From contig CAWKGC010000021.1 of assembly GCA_963849005.1 (NCBI GenBank), positions 248,001-312,000 of the forward strand: a DNA stretch of 64,000 bases, written 5' to 3'. This document shows, in pieces, positions 26,624-40,157 of this stretch (position 1 is the stretch's first letter; every line of letters starts with the position of its first letter). A program made the translations under genes and the position numbers. The notes beneath the pieces are model-generated. The model was not told the origin of the DNA, made no database searches, and saw only the letters and a list, made by a program, of their open reading frames with translations. The stretch is from CAWKGC01 sp963849005. Its GTDB lineage: Bacteria; Pseudomonadota; Gammaproteobacteria; Burkholderiales; Usitatibacteraceae.

Positions 26624-28450
26624 TCAGGCGAGCGCCGCGCCCAGCCCGTCGTAGCGCTTGATCATCTCTTCGGGCACCGTGGCGCCGAGCCTGTCGACCA
26701 GCTCGTAGTGCAGCTGCAGTTCCTGCCGCCACTCGGCCTTGTCGATCGCGGTGATCGCGGCGAACTTGTCTGCGCCGAAGGATTCCAGCCCGCGCCAGTC
26801 GAGGTCGCCGTGCGCGGGCACGTTGCCCAGCGCCGTGGCCTGGGCGGACGCCTTGCCGTCGATGCGCCCGATCACCCACTTCAGCACGCGCATGTTGTCG
26901 CCGAAGCCGGGCCACACGAACTTGCCGCTGGCGTCCTTCCTGAACCAGTTGACCATGTAGATCTTCGGCGGATGCGCGACACTCGCGCCCAGCTTCAGCC
27001 AGTGCGCGAAATAGTCGCTCATGTTGTAGCCGCAGAAGGCGATCATGGCGAACGGGTCGCGGCGCACCATGCCGACCTGCCCGGTGATCGCCGCCGTCGT
27101 CTCGGAGCCGAGGGTGGCGGCCATGTACACGCCGTCCGACCAGCTGGCCGCCTCCGTCACCAGCGGCACGGTGGTCGAGCGCCGCCCGCCGAAGATGAAA
27201 GCGGAGATCGGCACGCCTTCGGGATCGTTCCACGCCGGATCGATCGAGGGGCATTGCGCGGCGGAAACGGTGAAGCGCGAATTGGCGTGCGCGGCCGGGC
27301 GTCCGCAGTCCGGCGTCCACTCCTTGCCGGTCCAGTCGGTGAGCCTTGCCGGCGGCACCTTGGTCATGCCTTCCCACCACACGTCGCCTTCGGGCGTGAG
27401 CGCGACGTTGGTGAAGATGGTGTGGGAGCGGATCGTCGCCATGCAATTCGGGTTGGTCTGCTCCGACGTCCCGGGCGCCACGCCGAAGAAGCCCGCTTCC
27501 GGGTTGATCGCGTAGAGGCGGCCGTCCGCGTGCGGCTTGATCCAGGCGATGTCGTCGCCAATCGTGGTGATCTTCCAGCCCTTGAACGCGGGCGGCGGCA
27601 CCAGCATCGCGAAATTGGTCTTGCCGCACGCCGACGGGAACGCCGCCGTGACGTAGTGCTTTTTCCCCTCCGGCGATTCGACGCCGAGGATCAGCATGTG
27701 CTCGGCGAGCCAGCCCTGTTCGCGGCCCATGACGGAGGCGATGCGAAGGGCAAAGCACTTCTTGCCCAGCAGCGCGTTGCCGCCGTAGCCCGAGCCGTAG
27801 GACCAGATCTCCTGCGTCTCCGGGAAATGCACGATGTACTTGTGGTCCTTGTTGCACGGCCACACCACGTCCTGCTGGCCCGGGGCGAGCGGTGCGCCAA
27901 CCGAATGCAGGCAGGGGACGAAGTTTCCGGTGTCGCCGAGGACGGCGAGCACCTTGGCGCCCATGCGCGTCATCAGCTTCATGTTCACCGCGACGTAGGC
28001 GGAATCCGAGATCTCCACGCCGATGTGCGCGATGTGGCTGCCGAGCGGGCCCATGCTGAAGGGCACGACGTACATCGTGCGGCCGCGCATGCAACCCTTG
28101 AAGAGGCCGGAGAGCGTCGCGCGCATTTCCGCGGGCTCCATCCAGTTGTTGGTCGGCCCCGCGTCTTCCTTCCTCGCCGAGCATATATAGGTGCGGTCCT
28201 CGACGCGCGCGACGTCCGAGGGGTCGGACCACGCCAGCCAGGAATTGGGGCGCAGCTTCTCGTTCAGCTTGCGGAAGGTGCCGGCCTCGGCGAGTTCCTC
28301 GCAGAGCCGGTCGTACTCCTCGTCGGAACCGTCGCACCAGTAGATGCGCTCGGGCTGGGTGAGGGCGGCGATGTCCGCGACCCACTTGAGGAGCTTCGCG
28401 TTGCGGGTAGGCGCTTGGGCGCCGGGAACGGGCGCGGCTTGGGCATGCAT
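26624..28450 (-). CDS. pckG: phosphoenolpyruvate carboxykinase (GTP)
   Basis: Converts oxaloacetate and GTP to phosphoenolpyruvate, CO2 and GDP, the committed gluconeogenic step. Intact, 608 residues. The kinase-1a/P-loop [17 protein letters not shown] contains the essential hyper-reactive cysteine of the GTP enzyme. The metal/substrate region [20 protein letters not shown] and [20 protein letters not shown], and [20 protein letters not shown], are textbook. ATG 28450 has GGAG seven bases upstream; an upstream in-frame extension lacks support. This is one of the few long genes without frameshifts in the window. Repeat-family-A elements lie in its upstream region. Confidence 0.97.
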   Translation of the reverse strand: MHAQAAPVPGAQAPTRNAKLLKWVADIAALTQPERIYWCDGSDEEYDRLCEELAEAGTFRKLNEKLRPNSWLAWSDPSDVARVEDRTYICSARKEDAGPTNNWMEPAEMRATLSGLFKGCMRGRTMYVVPFSMGPLGSHIAHIGVEISDSAYVAVNMKLMTRMGAKVLAVLGDTGNFVPCLHSVGAPLAPGQQDVVWPCNKDHKYIVHFPETQEIWSYGSGYGGNALLGKKCFALRIASVMGREQGWLAEHMLILGVESPEGKKHYVTAAFPSACGKTNFAMLVPPPAFKGWKITTIGDDIAWIKPHADGRLYAINPEAGFFGVAPGTSEQTNPNCMATIRSHTIFTNVALTPEGDVWWEGMTKVPPARLTDWTGKEWTPDCGRPAAHANSRFTVSAAQCPSIDPAWNDPEGVPISAFIFGGRRSTTVPLVTEAASWSDGVYMAATLGSETTAAITGQVGMVRRDPFAMIAFCGYNMSDYFAHWLKLGASVAHPPKIYMVNWFRKDASGKFVWPGFGDNMRVLKWVIGRIDGKASAQATALGNVPAHGDLDWRGLESFGADKFAAITAIDKAEWRQELQLHYELVDRLGATVPEEMIKRYDGLGAALA

Positions 28451-28551
28451 GGGGAGCTCTCCGGAGACCGAGTTTCCCGCGTCGGCTCTATCGGCCGTGG
28501 CGGCTGTCAACAATCCGTAATTATCTCACAGCAGACAATTGGGGTCAGATA

Positions 28552-32536
<3,985 letters not shown>

Positions 32537-32546
32537 TCGATAACAG

Positions 32547-32644
32547 CGTCATTCCGGGCTTGACCCGGGGCCCCCTCCGAGTTGGGGGGCGGAATCCAGC
32601 CTTGAATGGAAAACCACTGGGTCCCGGATCAAGTCCGGGACGAC
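32547..32644. repeat. repeat family C element
   Basis: GTCATTCCGGGCTTGACCCGG on the left and GTCCCGGATCAAGTCCGGGACGAC on the right (close inverted copies), enclosing AATCCAG and AAAACCACTGG. A second copy with the same internal words lies at about 43400-43509. It occupies the kdsA-panE gap. Confidence 0.75.
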
Positions 32645-32653
32645 GGAGGTGAA

Positions 32654-33586
32654 ATGAAGATCCTGGTCCTCGGCGCCGGCGGCATCGGCGGCTACTTCGG
32701 CGGGCGGCTCGCGGAAAGCGGCGCGGACGTTACCTTCCTCGTCCGGCCGAAGCGTCGCGAGCAGATCGCGCAGGGCGGCCTCGTGATCGAAAGCCCGAGC
32801 GGCAACGCGAAGCTCGCGGTGAAGACGGTCGGCGCCGAGGAACTCAAGCCCGGCTACGACCTCGTGCTTTTCACCTGCAAGGCCTACGACCTCGATTCGG
32901 CGATGGACGCGATCGCCCCGGCGATGCAGGGCGGCTGCGTGGTCGTGCCGATGCTCAACGGCATCGCGCATTTCGAGCGCCTCGACGCGCGCTTCGGCAG
33001 GCAGAACGTCATGGGCGGCACCTGCCAGATCAACGCGACGCTGCGCAAGGATGGCGTCGTGGTCAACGGCGACGCGCTGCAGCGCCTGCTCTTCGGCGAG
33101 CGCGACAAGTCGAAGTCCGCTCGCGCGCAAGCCTTCGCCGACGTGCTGGCGAAGACGAAGATCGACTGGAAGCTTTCCGAGGACATCGAGCAGGACCTGT
33201 GGGAGAAGATTGTTTTCCTGTCGGCGCTCGCCGCGACCACGTGCCTCTTCCGGGCCAACGTGCGCGAGATCATCGCAGCGCCCGGCGGCAAGGAAGTGAT
33301 GGAGCGCGCGCTCGCGGCCAACATCGCCATTGCGACGAAGGAAGGCCACGCGCCCCGCGCCCCGGCAATCGAGATGGCGCGCGCCCGCCTCACCGACCCC
33401 GAGGGACTGTGGAGCGCCTCGATGCTGCGCGACCTCGAGGCGGGCGGCGCGACCGAAGCCGACCACATCATCGGCTTCATGCTCGCGAAGGCCCGCGCGC
33501 ATGGCGTCGACGACACGGTGCTCTCCATCGCGTACACGCACCTCAAGGCCTACGAGGCGCGCAGGGCGGCCGGGCGGCTTCACTAA
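32654..33586 (+). CDS. panE: 2-dehydropantoate 2-reductase (ketopantoate reductase family)
   Basis: NADPH-dependent reductase of the pantothenate pathway, 310 residues, intact. MKILVLGAGGIGGYFGGRLA is the Rossmann start, followed by ESGADVTFLVRPKRREQIAQ and DLVLFTCKAYDLDSAMDAIA with the substrate-binding KAYD lysine. VVPMLNGIAHFERLDARFG and EDIEQDLWEKIVFLSALAAT supply the asparagine and the catalytic-lysine region (WEKIVF). Paralogues of PanE are common and not all make pantoate, so the specific substrate is moderately certain. A GGAGGTGAA ribosome site precedes ATG 32654. Confidence 0.88.
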   Translation: MKILVLGAGGIGGYFGGRLAESGADVTFLVRPKRREQIAQGGLVIESPSGNAKLAVKTVGAEELKPGYDLVLFTCKAYDLDSAMDAIAPAMQGGCVVVPMLNGIAHFERLDARFGRQNVMGGTCQINATLRKDGVVVNGDALQRLLFGERDKSKSARAQAFADVLAKTKIDWKLSEDIEQDLWEKIVFLSALAATTCLFRANVREIIAAPGGKEVMERALAANIAIATKEGHAPRAPAIEMARARLTDPEGLWSASMLRDLEAGGATEADHIIGFMLAKARAHGVDDTVLSIAYTHLKAYEARRAAGRLH

Positions 33587-33596
33587 AAGGCGATGT

Positions 33597-33730
33597 AACC
33601 GCCGATGGACGCCGATGGACGCCGATAAGATCAAAGGCAAAATCAAGCTTTGGCTCGGGACTCCGTGCAGGTTGCCGCAGCCACCAACCATCAGGCTTTT
33701 ATCGGCGTCCATCGGCGTCCATCGGCGGTT
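33597..33730. repeat. repeat family B, inverted pair
   Basis: ACCGC plus CGATGGACGC units (33598-33628) and their reverse complement GCGTCCATCG units plus GCGGT (33699-33730) face each other across about 70 bases. The element could fold into a long stem and fills the panE to GMC-oxidoreductase gap. Confidence 0.85.
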
Positions 33731-33744
33731 AAAATCTTCAACTC

Positions 33745-35369
33745 ATGAATGAATCGAAGACCTACGACTACGTGGTGACAGGAGCCGGCAGCGCCGGCTG
33801 CGTGCTGGCGAACAGGCTGTCGAAAGACCCGGCGGTCTCGGTCCTCCTGCTGGAAGCGGGAGGGCAGGACGACTGGTTCTGGATCGACATCCCGGTCGGC
33901 TACCTCTACACGATAGGCAACCCGCGCACCGACTGGTGCTTCAAGACCGCGCCCGACCCGGGGCTCAACGGCAGGCAGCTGGGATATTCAAGAGGCAAGG
34001 TCCTCGGCGGCTGCTCGACGATCAACGCGATGGTTTACATGCGCGGCCAGAAGAGCGACTACGACTACTGGGCATCGCTCGGCAATCCGGGCTGGTCGTG
34101 GGACGAGGTGCTGCCGCTCTTCAAGGGCATGGAGGATTTCTTCGCCGGCGCGGACGAGTTCCACGGCGCGGGCGGGGAGTTGCGCGTCGAGGAGCCGCGC
34201 GTGCACTGGGAGATCCTCGACGCCTGGCGGGATGCGGCAGCCGAGTGCGGCATTCCGAAGATCGCGGAATTCAACCGCGGCGACAATTTCGGAAACGCCT
34301 ACTTCCACATGAACCAGAAGGGCGGGCGCCGCTGGAGTGCGACCAATGCGTGGCTGCGCCCGGTGATGGGACGACCCAACCTCACCGTGATGACCGGGAC
34401 CTGCGCGACGAAGATCCGCGTCGAGCAGAAGGACGGCGTGAAGCGCGCCACGGGCCTGGAGATTCGCAGCGCGAAGGGCGGCACGTCCTTCGTCGCGGCG
34501 CGCAAGGCGGTCGTGCTTGCGGCGGGGTCCATCGCCTCGCCGCAACTGCTGCAGCTCTCCGGCATCGGCCCCGGCGCGTTGCTGCAGAAGTTCGGCATCC
34601 CGGTGGTCCACGAAATGGCGGGCGTGGGCGGCAACTTGCACGATCACCTGCAGGTGCGCCTCGTCTACAAGGTGCACGGCGTGACGACGCTGAACGAGCG
34701 CGTCAATTCGCTCTGGGGCAAGGCGGCGATGGGGCTCGAGTACCTGTTCAGGAAGACCGGGCCGCTCACCATGCCGCCCTCGCAACTCGGCGCCTTCGCC
34801 AAGAGCGATCCCGCGCAGCCCACTGCCAACATCGAGTGGCACGTGCAGCCGTTGTCACTCGACAAGTTCGGCGAGCCCTTGCATTCCTTCCCCGCGATCA
34901 CGCCATCGGTATGCAACCTGCGACCGACTTCGCGCGGCCACGTGCACATCCGCTCGACCGACCCGGACGCCGAGCCCGAGATCCTGCTGAATTACCTTTC
35001 GACGCCGGAGGACCAGAAGGTCGCGGTGGACTCGATGCGCTTCACGCGGCGCATCATGAAGGCGCGGCGCTCGCGAAATATCGCCCCGAGGAATGGAAGC
35101 CCGGGCCGCAGGCCGAAAGCGACGCCGACCTCCTCAAGGCCGCGGGCGACCTCGGCACGACGATTTTCCATCCGGTGAGCACCTGCCGCATGGGCAACGA
35201 TGCCGCAAGCGTGGTGGACGAGCGCCTGCGCGTGCACGGCATCGAAGGTCTGCGCGTGATCGACGCCTCGATCATGCCGCGCATCACCTCGGGCAACACC
35301 AATGCGCCGGTCTACGTGATCGCCGAACTCGGCGCGCGCATGCTGATCGAGGATTCCAGGAACTTGTGA
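33745..35369 (+). CDS. GMC-family FAD oxidoreductase (choline-dehydrogenase-like; one frameshift)
   Basis: Flavoprotein alcohol dehydrogenase/oxidase of about 541 residues. The FAD dinucleotide fold is YDYVVTGAGSAGCVLANRLS, with VLLLEAGGQDDWFWID. GMC signature 1 is YSRGKVLGGCSTINAMVYMR and signature 2 is VVLAAGSIASPQLLQLSGIG. The C-terminal catalytic His region is IFHPVSTCRMGNDAASVVDE and the family end is DASIMPRITSGNTNAPVYVI. One indel near 35075 separates ALAKYRPEEW from the preceding part. It is cytoplasmic, with an electron acceptor probably in the membrane quinone pool. The alcohol substrate is unknown. Confidence 0.92.
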
Positions 35370-35454
35370 ACCTGGACCCCGGTCAATGATTCGCCTGCAG
35401 GCGCAGGAGCAACATAGAGTGGCTTGAAGCATCCCCATCCCCCAGGAGGCCCAG

Positions 35455-35916
35455 ATGATCACCCTCAACGTGAACGGCAAGAACCGCCAGCTCGATGTCG
35501 AACCCGAAATGCCGCTGCTGTGGGCCTTGCGCGACGAGGCGGGCCTGCCCGGCGCGAAGTACGGCTGCGGCATCGCCCAGTGCGGCGCCTGCACGGTGCT
35601 GGTCGACGGCGAGCCGGTGCGCGCCTGCGCGATGCCGGTGTCGGCCATGGCCGGCAAGAAGATCGTCACGATCGAGGGGCTGTCGGAGTCGGGCCTCACC
35701 AAGGTGCAGAAGGCGTGGATCGAATACGAGGTGCCGCAATGCGGCTACTGCCAGACGGGCATGATCATGGCCGCCACGGCGCTGCTGGCGAAGAAGCCCA
35801 AGCCGACGGACGCCGACATCGACGAGGCCATGACCAACCTCTGCCGCTGCGGCACTTACGGGCGCGTGCGCGTCGCCATCCATGCCGCCGCGGGCAACCC
35901 GCCGGCCAAGGCCTGA
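35455..35916 (+). CDS. (2Fe-2S) subunit of a molybdenum hydroxylase (isoquinoline 1-oxidoreductase alpha-like)
   Basis: Intact, 153 residues. The plant-type cluster is [20 protein letters not shown] with RACAMPV, and the second cluster [16 protein letters not shown] with [18 protein letters not shown]. This is the small subunit of xanthine-oxidase-family hydroxylases such as IorA. It ferries electrons from the molybdenum subunit encoded next. A GGAGG site lies before ATG 35455. The lack of a separate FAD subunit gene is characteristic of the IorAB/aldehyde-dehydrogenase two-subunit type, which passes electrons to a cytochrome or other acceptor. Confidence 0.94.
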   Translation: MITLNVNGKNRQLDVEPEMPLLWALRDEAGLPGAKYGCGIAQCGACTVLVDGEPVRACAMPVSAMAGKKIVTIEGLSESGLTKVQKAWIEYEVPQCGYCQTGMIMAATALLAKKPKPTDADIDEAMTNLCRCGTYGRVRVAIHAAAGNPPAKA

Positions 35917-35926
35917 GGAGACGACC

Positions 35927-38047
35927 ATGACGACGACAATTTCCCGCCGCGATTTCCTCAAGGCCTCCGCCGCTGCCGGCGGCGGCCTCGCCCTCGAGTT
36001 CTCCTTCCCGGCCGGCGTGCTGGCGCAGGCGAAAGGCGCCGCGGCGCCCGCGGAAGTGACCGCCTGGGTCCTCATCCATCCCGACGACCGCGTCGTGGTC
36101 CGCATCGCCCGCTCGGAGATGGGGCAGGGCAGCATGACGGGGCTCGCGCAACTGGTCGCCGAGGAACTCGAGTGCAACTGGGAGAATGTCAGCACCGAGT
36201 TCGCCTCCCCCAACGAGCACATCAGGAGGAAGCGCATCTGGGGCTCGATGTCCACCGGCGGCAGCGCCGGCATCCGCACCTCGCACGACTATGTCCGCAA
36301 GGCCGGCGCCAGCGCGCGCGAAATGCTGGTGGGCGCCGCGGCGACGCAGTGGAACGTGCCGGCGAAGGAATGCACCGTGGCCAAGGGCGTGATCACCCAC
36401 ACGCCCACCACGCGAACGCTTCGCTACGGGCAGGTGGCCGCCGATGCGGCGAAGCGCGAGCCGCCCAAGACCGTGAAGCTGAAGGACCCGAAGGACTGGA
36501 CGATTGCCGGCAAGTCGGTGCCGCGCCTCGATATTCCGGAGAAGGTGCTGGGCAGGCCGGTGTTCGGCGTCGACGTGCAGCTGAAGGGCATGCTGCACGC
36601 CTCGATCGTCCAGTGCCCGGTGTTCCTCGGCAAGGTGAAGTCGGTCGACAGCGCCGCCGCCGAGAAGATGCGCGGCGTGAAGAAAATCGTCCGCGAAGGC
36701 GATTTCGTCGCGGTGGTCGCCGACAACTGGTGGCGCGCCAACCAGGCCGCCAGGGCGCTGAAGATCGAGTGGGACGAGGGCGCCAACGGCCAGGTCTCCG
36801 AGCCACGATCATGGCGATGTTCAGGGCCGGCCTCGACGATCCCAAGCCCGCCTCGGCGAAGAAGGCCGGCGAACGCCTGCAGCGCTCGCCTCCGCCGCGA
36901 AGGTGATCAAGGCGGAATACTACTCGCCCTACCTAGCCACGCGACGATGGAGCCGAAGGGCTGCACCGCGTCGTCAAGGGACGGCGGTGGAGGTGTGGAC
37001 CTCGACTCAGAACGGGGAAGCGACGCTCGCGGCCGCCGCTGAAGCGGCCGGCGTGCCGCTTGAAAACGTCGAAGTGCACAAGATGAAGCTGGGCGGCGGC
37101 CTCGGCCGGCGCGGCGCGCAGCAGGACTTCTACGCAGGGCGTGCTGATAGCCAAGGCGATGCCGGGCGTGCCGGTCAAGATGCTGTGGTCGCGCGAGGAG
37201 GACATGCAGCACGGCTTCTACCGTCCGGCCTCGCTGGTCCGCCTGAAGGGCGGGCTGGATGCCGCGGCAAGGTGGTCGCGCTGCAGACGACGGTCGCCTG
37301 CCCGTCCATACTTGCCCTGCTCAGGCCGGAAGGCATCAAGGACGGCATCGACTCCACCGTGGTCAGGTCGCTCAGCGACATGCCCTACGAAATCCCGAAC
37401 CAGCAATCGACTACGCGATGCGCAACCCGCACGTGCCGGTGGGTTTCTGGCGCGCGCCGGGGCTGCAGAACGGTGCTCCGCGAGTGTTTCATCGACGAAC
37501 TGGCTGCCGCCGCGGCAAGGACCCGCTTGAATTCCGCCGCGCAATGATAAGCTCACGAAAAGAACGGCCGCGTGCTCGAGGCCAGCGCAAAGGCGGCCGG
37601 CTGGGGCGCGCCGCTGCCCCGGGCGTGTTTCGCGGCATCGCCGAGACCGAAGCCTTCGGCAGCTACACCGCGGCGGTCATCGAGGCCTCGGTAAGCGAAG
37701 GGCGAGCTCAAGATTCATCGCATCGTGCCGGGGATCGACTGGGGCTACGCGGTGAATCCGGACAACATCCTGGCCCAGACCCAGGGCAAGGTGTGTGCAC
37801 GCGCTCTCGAAGGGCACCACATCAAGGACGGCCGCGTCGTCGAGTCGAATTTCCACGACTACGAATTGCTGCGCTGAGCACATGCCCAGGGTGGAGATGG
37901 TGCTTCCCTCCCTCCGGCGGTTTTTGGGGCGGGCACGGCGAGCCGCGCGCGCCGGTCGCGCCCGCGCTGCTCAACGCGGTCTTCGCCGCGACAGGCAAGC
38001 GCCTCCGCTCGCTGCCGCTCAAGCCGGAGGAACTGAAAAAGGCCTGA
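35927..38047 (+). CDS. molybdopterin-binding subunit of a molybdenum hydroxylase (IorB-like; many frameshifts)
   Basis: Catalytic subunit of about 706 residues. A Tat signal ([20 protein letters not shown]) shows export, as for IorB-type enzymes. N-terminal half: [40 protein letters not shown] and [20 protein letters not shown], with [20 protein letters not shown]. The C-terminal half is spread over three frames, with [40 protein letters not shown], and the end [20 protein letters not shown]. At least eight indels are present in the 3-prime two-thirds. Substrate could be an N-heterocycle or an aldehyde. It pairs with the (2Fe-2S) subunit 10 bases upstream. Confidence 0.88.
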
Positions 38048-38050
38048 GTA

Positions 38051-38125
38051 ATGGGGTCAGGTTACATTTCCCCAATAACGGGGTCAGAGTACATTTCCTT
38101 GATTACCGGGTCAGGTTGCATTTTC
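38051..38125. repeat. repeat family A, direct units
   Basis: Three head-to-tail variants: ATGGGGTCAGGTTACATTTC, ACGGGGTCAGAGTACATTTC and ACCGGGTCAGGTTGCATTTT. No inverted arm is visible here, unlike the other clusters. Confidence 0.8.
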
Positions 38126-38149
38126 GCGAGCGCTTGGCAAAAGCGGATC

Positions 38150-38228
38150 AACCGCCGATGGACGCCGATGGACGCCGATGAAACCCAAGGCGATGGAACC
38201 GCAGATGATCGCAGATGAACGCAGATGG
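38150..38228. repeat. repeat family B array plus a sister array with unit CGCAGATGA
   Basis: CGATGGACGC units at 38150-38182 are followed at 38197-38228 by a related array reading ACCGCAGATGATCGCAGATG and AACGCAGATGGG. The second array has the same 10-base spacing but a different word. The pair lies immediately before soxX and leaves only a few bases for a ribosome site. Confidence 0.75.
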
Positions 38229-38234
38229 GTCGGG

Positions 38235-38615
38235 ATGATGGTTTGCGTTCTCGCGGCTGGGTGTGCTGCAACGGATGGGATGGAAATGAAGTTGGCACCA
38301 ACGGCGGATGCAGGGCGGGGAAGAGAGGTATTTGTTTCGCGGGAGGGCGGGCACTGCGTGCTTTGCCACGCCGCGCCCGGTGTCGCCATCGCCGGCAATG
38401 TCGGGCCGTCGCTTGATGGCGTCGGCGCACGGCTTTCGCCTGCGCAGTTGCGCCTGCGCGTCGTCGATATCACCCTGGTGAAGCCTGATGCGGCGATGCC
38501 CGCTTTCCACCGCATCGAAGGCCTTCAGCGCGTTGCGCCTGCGGCTGTGGGCAAACCGGCGCTTTCCGGCCGGCAGGTCGAGGACGTCGTCGCCTTTCTG
38601 GGGACGCTCAAGTGA
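38235..38615 (+). CDS. soxX: SoxX-like c-type cytochrome
   Basis: Monohaem cytochrome of the Sox thiosulfate-oxidising system, forming SoxAX with SoxA. From ATG 38235 the protein is about 126 residues. MMVCVLAAGCAATDG looks like a lipoprotein signal (LAAGC lipobox) rather than a plain signal peptide. The haem motif is GGHCVLCHAAPGVAIAGNVG, and the distal region DAAMPAFHRIEGLQRVAPAA includes the probable methionine ligand. The end ALSGRQVEDVVAFLGTLK is typical of SoxX. Its TGA overlaps the GTG of soxY. An in-frame ATG further upstream would translate the repeat arrays and is rejected. Confidence 0.87.
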   Translation: MMVCVLAAGCAATDGMEMKLAPTADAGRGREVFVSREGGHCVLCHAAPGVAIAGNVGPSLDGVGARLSPAQLRLRVVDITLVKPDAAMPAFHRIEGLQRVAPAAVGKPALSGRQVEDVVAFLGTLK

Positions 38616-39070
38616 AGCGCCGCGATTTCCTTGTGGCGAGCGGCGCGGTGCTGGCTGCACTGAAAGCGCGTGCGCAGCAATTCCAGCCCGGGCAGGACAT
38701 CACCCCCTTCATCGAGAAAGTCACGGGCGGCGCGGCGATCGAGCGTTCCGGCGTGGAAGTCGAATTGCCGCAGATCGCCGAGAACGGCAATTCGGTGCCG
38801 CTCAGGATCAAGGTGCCCAGCCCGATGACCGCGGCCGACCATGTCAGCGCGATCCACGTCTTCGCCGAACGCAACCCCCGGCCACTCGTGGCGGTGTTCC
38901 ACCTCGGGCCGCAGACAGGGCGGGCGGAAATCGATACGCGCGTGCGCCTCGCCGGCACGCAGAAGGTGACGGTGCTGGCGGCACTTTCCGGCAACCGCTT
39001 CCGCATGGTGCAGGTCGAGGTGCTGGTCACCTCCGCCGCGTGCCTCGACGAAGCGTCGATGTCCACATGA
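38612..39070 (+). CDS. soxY: SoxY-like sulfur carrier subunit, atypical C-terminus
   Basis: 152 residues, intact, GTG start overlapping soxX (GTGA). The Tat signal KRRDFLVASGAVLAALKARA precedes the SoxY immunoglobulin-like domain: GVEVELPQIAENGNSVPLRI, DHVSAIHVFAERNPRPLVAV and FHLGPQTGRAEIDTRVRLAG. In studied SoxY proteins the substrate-carrying cysteine is in a C-terminal GGCGG swinging arm. Here the end is VEVLVTSAACLDEASMST, so the only C-terminal cysteine is nine residues from the end without flanking glycines. No alternative frame restores GGCGG. It overlaps soxZ by ATGA. Identification relies on context and the core fold. Confidence 0.85.
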   Translation: MKRRDFLVASGAVLAALKARAQQFQPGQDITPFIEKVTGGAAIERSGVEVELPQIAENGNSVPLRIKVPSPMTAADHVSAIHVFAERNPRPLVAVFHLGPQTGRAEIDTRVRLAGTQKVTVLAALSGNRFRMVQVEVLVTSAACLDEASMST

Positions 39071-39388
39071 TCGTCGGCCGCCTGCAGGTCCCGCCCACGG
39101 CGCGCCGCGGCGAAGCGTTTCCAGGTGCGCATCCTCATCCAGCACGCGATGGAAACGGGCTATCGCCGCGACATGGACGGCCGCGCGATCGCCCTCAACG
39201 TGGTCGATTCGGTCGTGTGCCGCTACGCGGGCCGCGAGATCCTGCGCGCGCAACTCGGCACGGGCATCGCGGCCAATCCCTATATCGCCTTCCAAGCCGT
39301 TGCGGACGCGAGCGGCGAAATCGAGGTCGAGTTTCGCGACGACCGAGGCGAGCAGGGCCGCCTCTCCGCCACGCTGACCGTCACGTGA
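39067..39388 (+). CDS. soxZ: SoxZ sulfur carrier partner (one frameshift)
   Basis: About 107 residues; ATG 39067 overlaps the soxY stop. MIVGRLQVPPTARRGEAF is followed, after a small shift near 39118, by QVRILIQHAMETGYRRDMDG and AIALNVVDSVVCRYAGREIL, then LGTGIAANPYIAFQAVADAS, GEIEVEFRDDRGEQGRLSAT. The HAMETGYRxD-G and ANPY(I/L)xF motifs are SoxZ signatures. It forms the SoxYZ heterodimer in the periplasm and has no signal of its own, riding with Tat-exported SoxY. The stop overlaps the soxA start. Confidence 0.92.
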
Positions 39389-40157
39389 TCGCGCGAACGT
39401 TCGCGCTCGCGGCACTCAGCGTATTGCCGGCGATGGCGCAGGACATCTCCCGTCCGCAGCCCGCGAGGCCCGGCATCGATTTCCAGAGCGCCGACGTGCG
39501 CAAGCTGCAGGCCGACGACTTTGCCAATCCCGGCATGCTCGCAGTCGCCCGCGGCGAGCGCCTGTGGGGAGAGAAGCTTTCGGGCAGCGCCAAACCCTGC
39601 GCCGTTTGCCACGGTGACGCGACGAAATCCATGAAGGGCGTCGCAACGCGCTACCCGCGTTTCGATCCTGCGCTCGGCCGCGTGGTGAATCTCGAAGGGC
39701 GCATCGATGCCTGCCAACGCGAAAACGCCGGCGGCGCCGCGCTCGCGCCCGAGTCCGCGGAACTGGTCGCGCTCACGGCCTTCGTCGCGCACCAGTCTCG
39801 CGGCCTGCCCATGGCGGTTTCCCTCGAAGGCCCGGCGGCGCAACCCTGGAGCATGGTGCGGCGCTGTATCGCACCCGCATCGGCCAGTTGAACCTCGCCT
39901 GCACGCATTGCCACGATGCCAACTGGGGCAAGACCCTGCTCGCCGAGCCGATCAGCCAGGGGCATCCCACCGGCTGGCCCGCATACCGCCTCGAATGGCA
40001 GGTGACCGGGTCTTTGCAGCGGCGCCTGCGCGCCTGCTTCTTCGGCGTGCGCGCCGAGCAGCCCGCGTACGGGTCCGACGACCTCGTGAGCCTCGAGCTC
40101 TACCTCGCGGCGCGCGCGAAGGGAATGGCGATCGAGACGCCGGGCGTGCGCCGCTAG
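39385..40157 (+). CDS. soxA: SoxA-like dihaem cytochrome (one frameshift)
   Basis: GTG start overlapping soxZ (GTGA). Signal peptide IARTFALAALSVLPAMAQ. Haem motifs KPCAVCHGDATKSMKGVATR and, after an indel near 39855, LACTHCHDANWGKTLLAEPI. The active-site cysteine persulfide ligand is in RLRACFFGVRAEQPAYGSDD, matching the conserved C-x-x-VRAE of SoxA. YPRFDPALGRVVNLEGRIDA is also typical. About 257 residues. SoxAX would conjugate a thiosulfate-like sulfane sulfur to SoxY. The four overlapping genes form one unit; soxB and soxCD are not in this window. Its TAG overlaps the convergent deacetylase stop. Confidence 0.92.

Noticed and set aside
25750..26661. Plus-strand frame across the M20 peptidase
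   Set aside because: Same shadow effect; no initiation site, no recognisable domain, and conserved motifs lie on the minus strand.
33597..33730. CRISPR array
   Set aside because: Repeat units are contiguous 10-mers without unique spacers and no cas genes are present.
38612..39070. Real pseudogene status for SoxY because of the missing GGCGG tail
   Set aside because: The frame is intact, coupled to both neighbours and keeps a C-terminal cysteine, so a divergent SoxY is more likely than decay.
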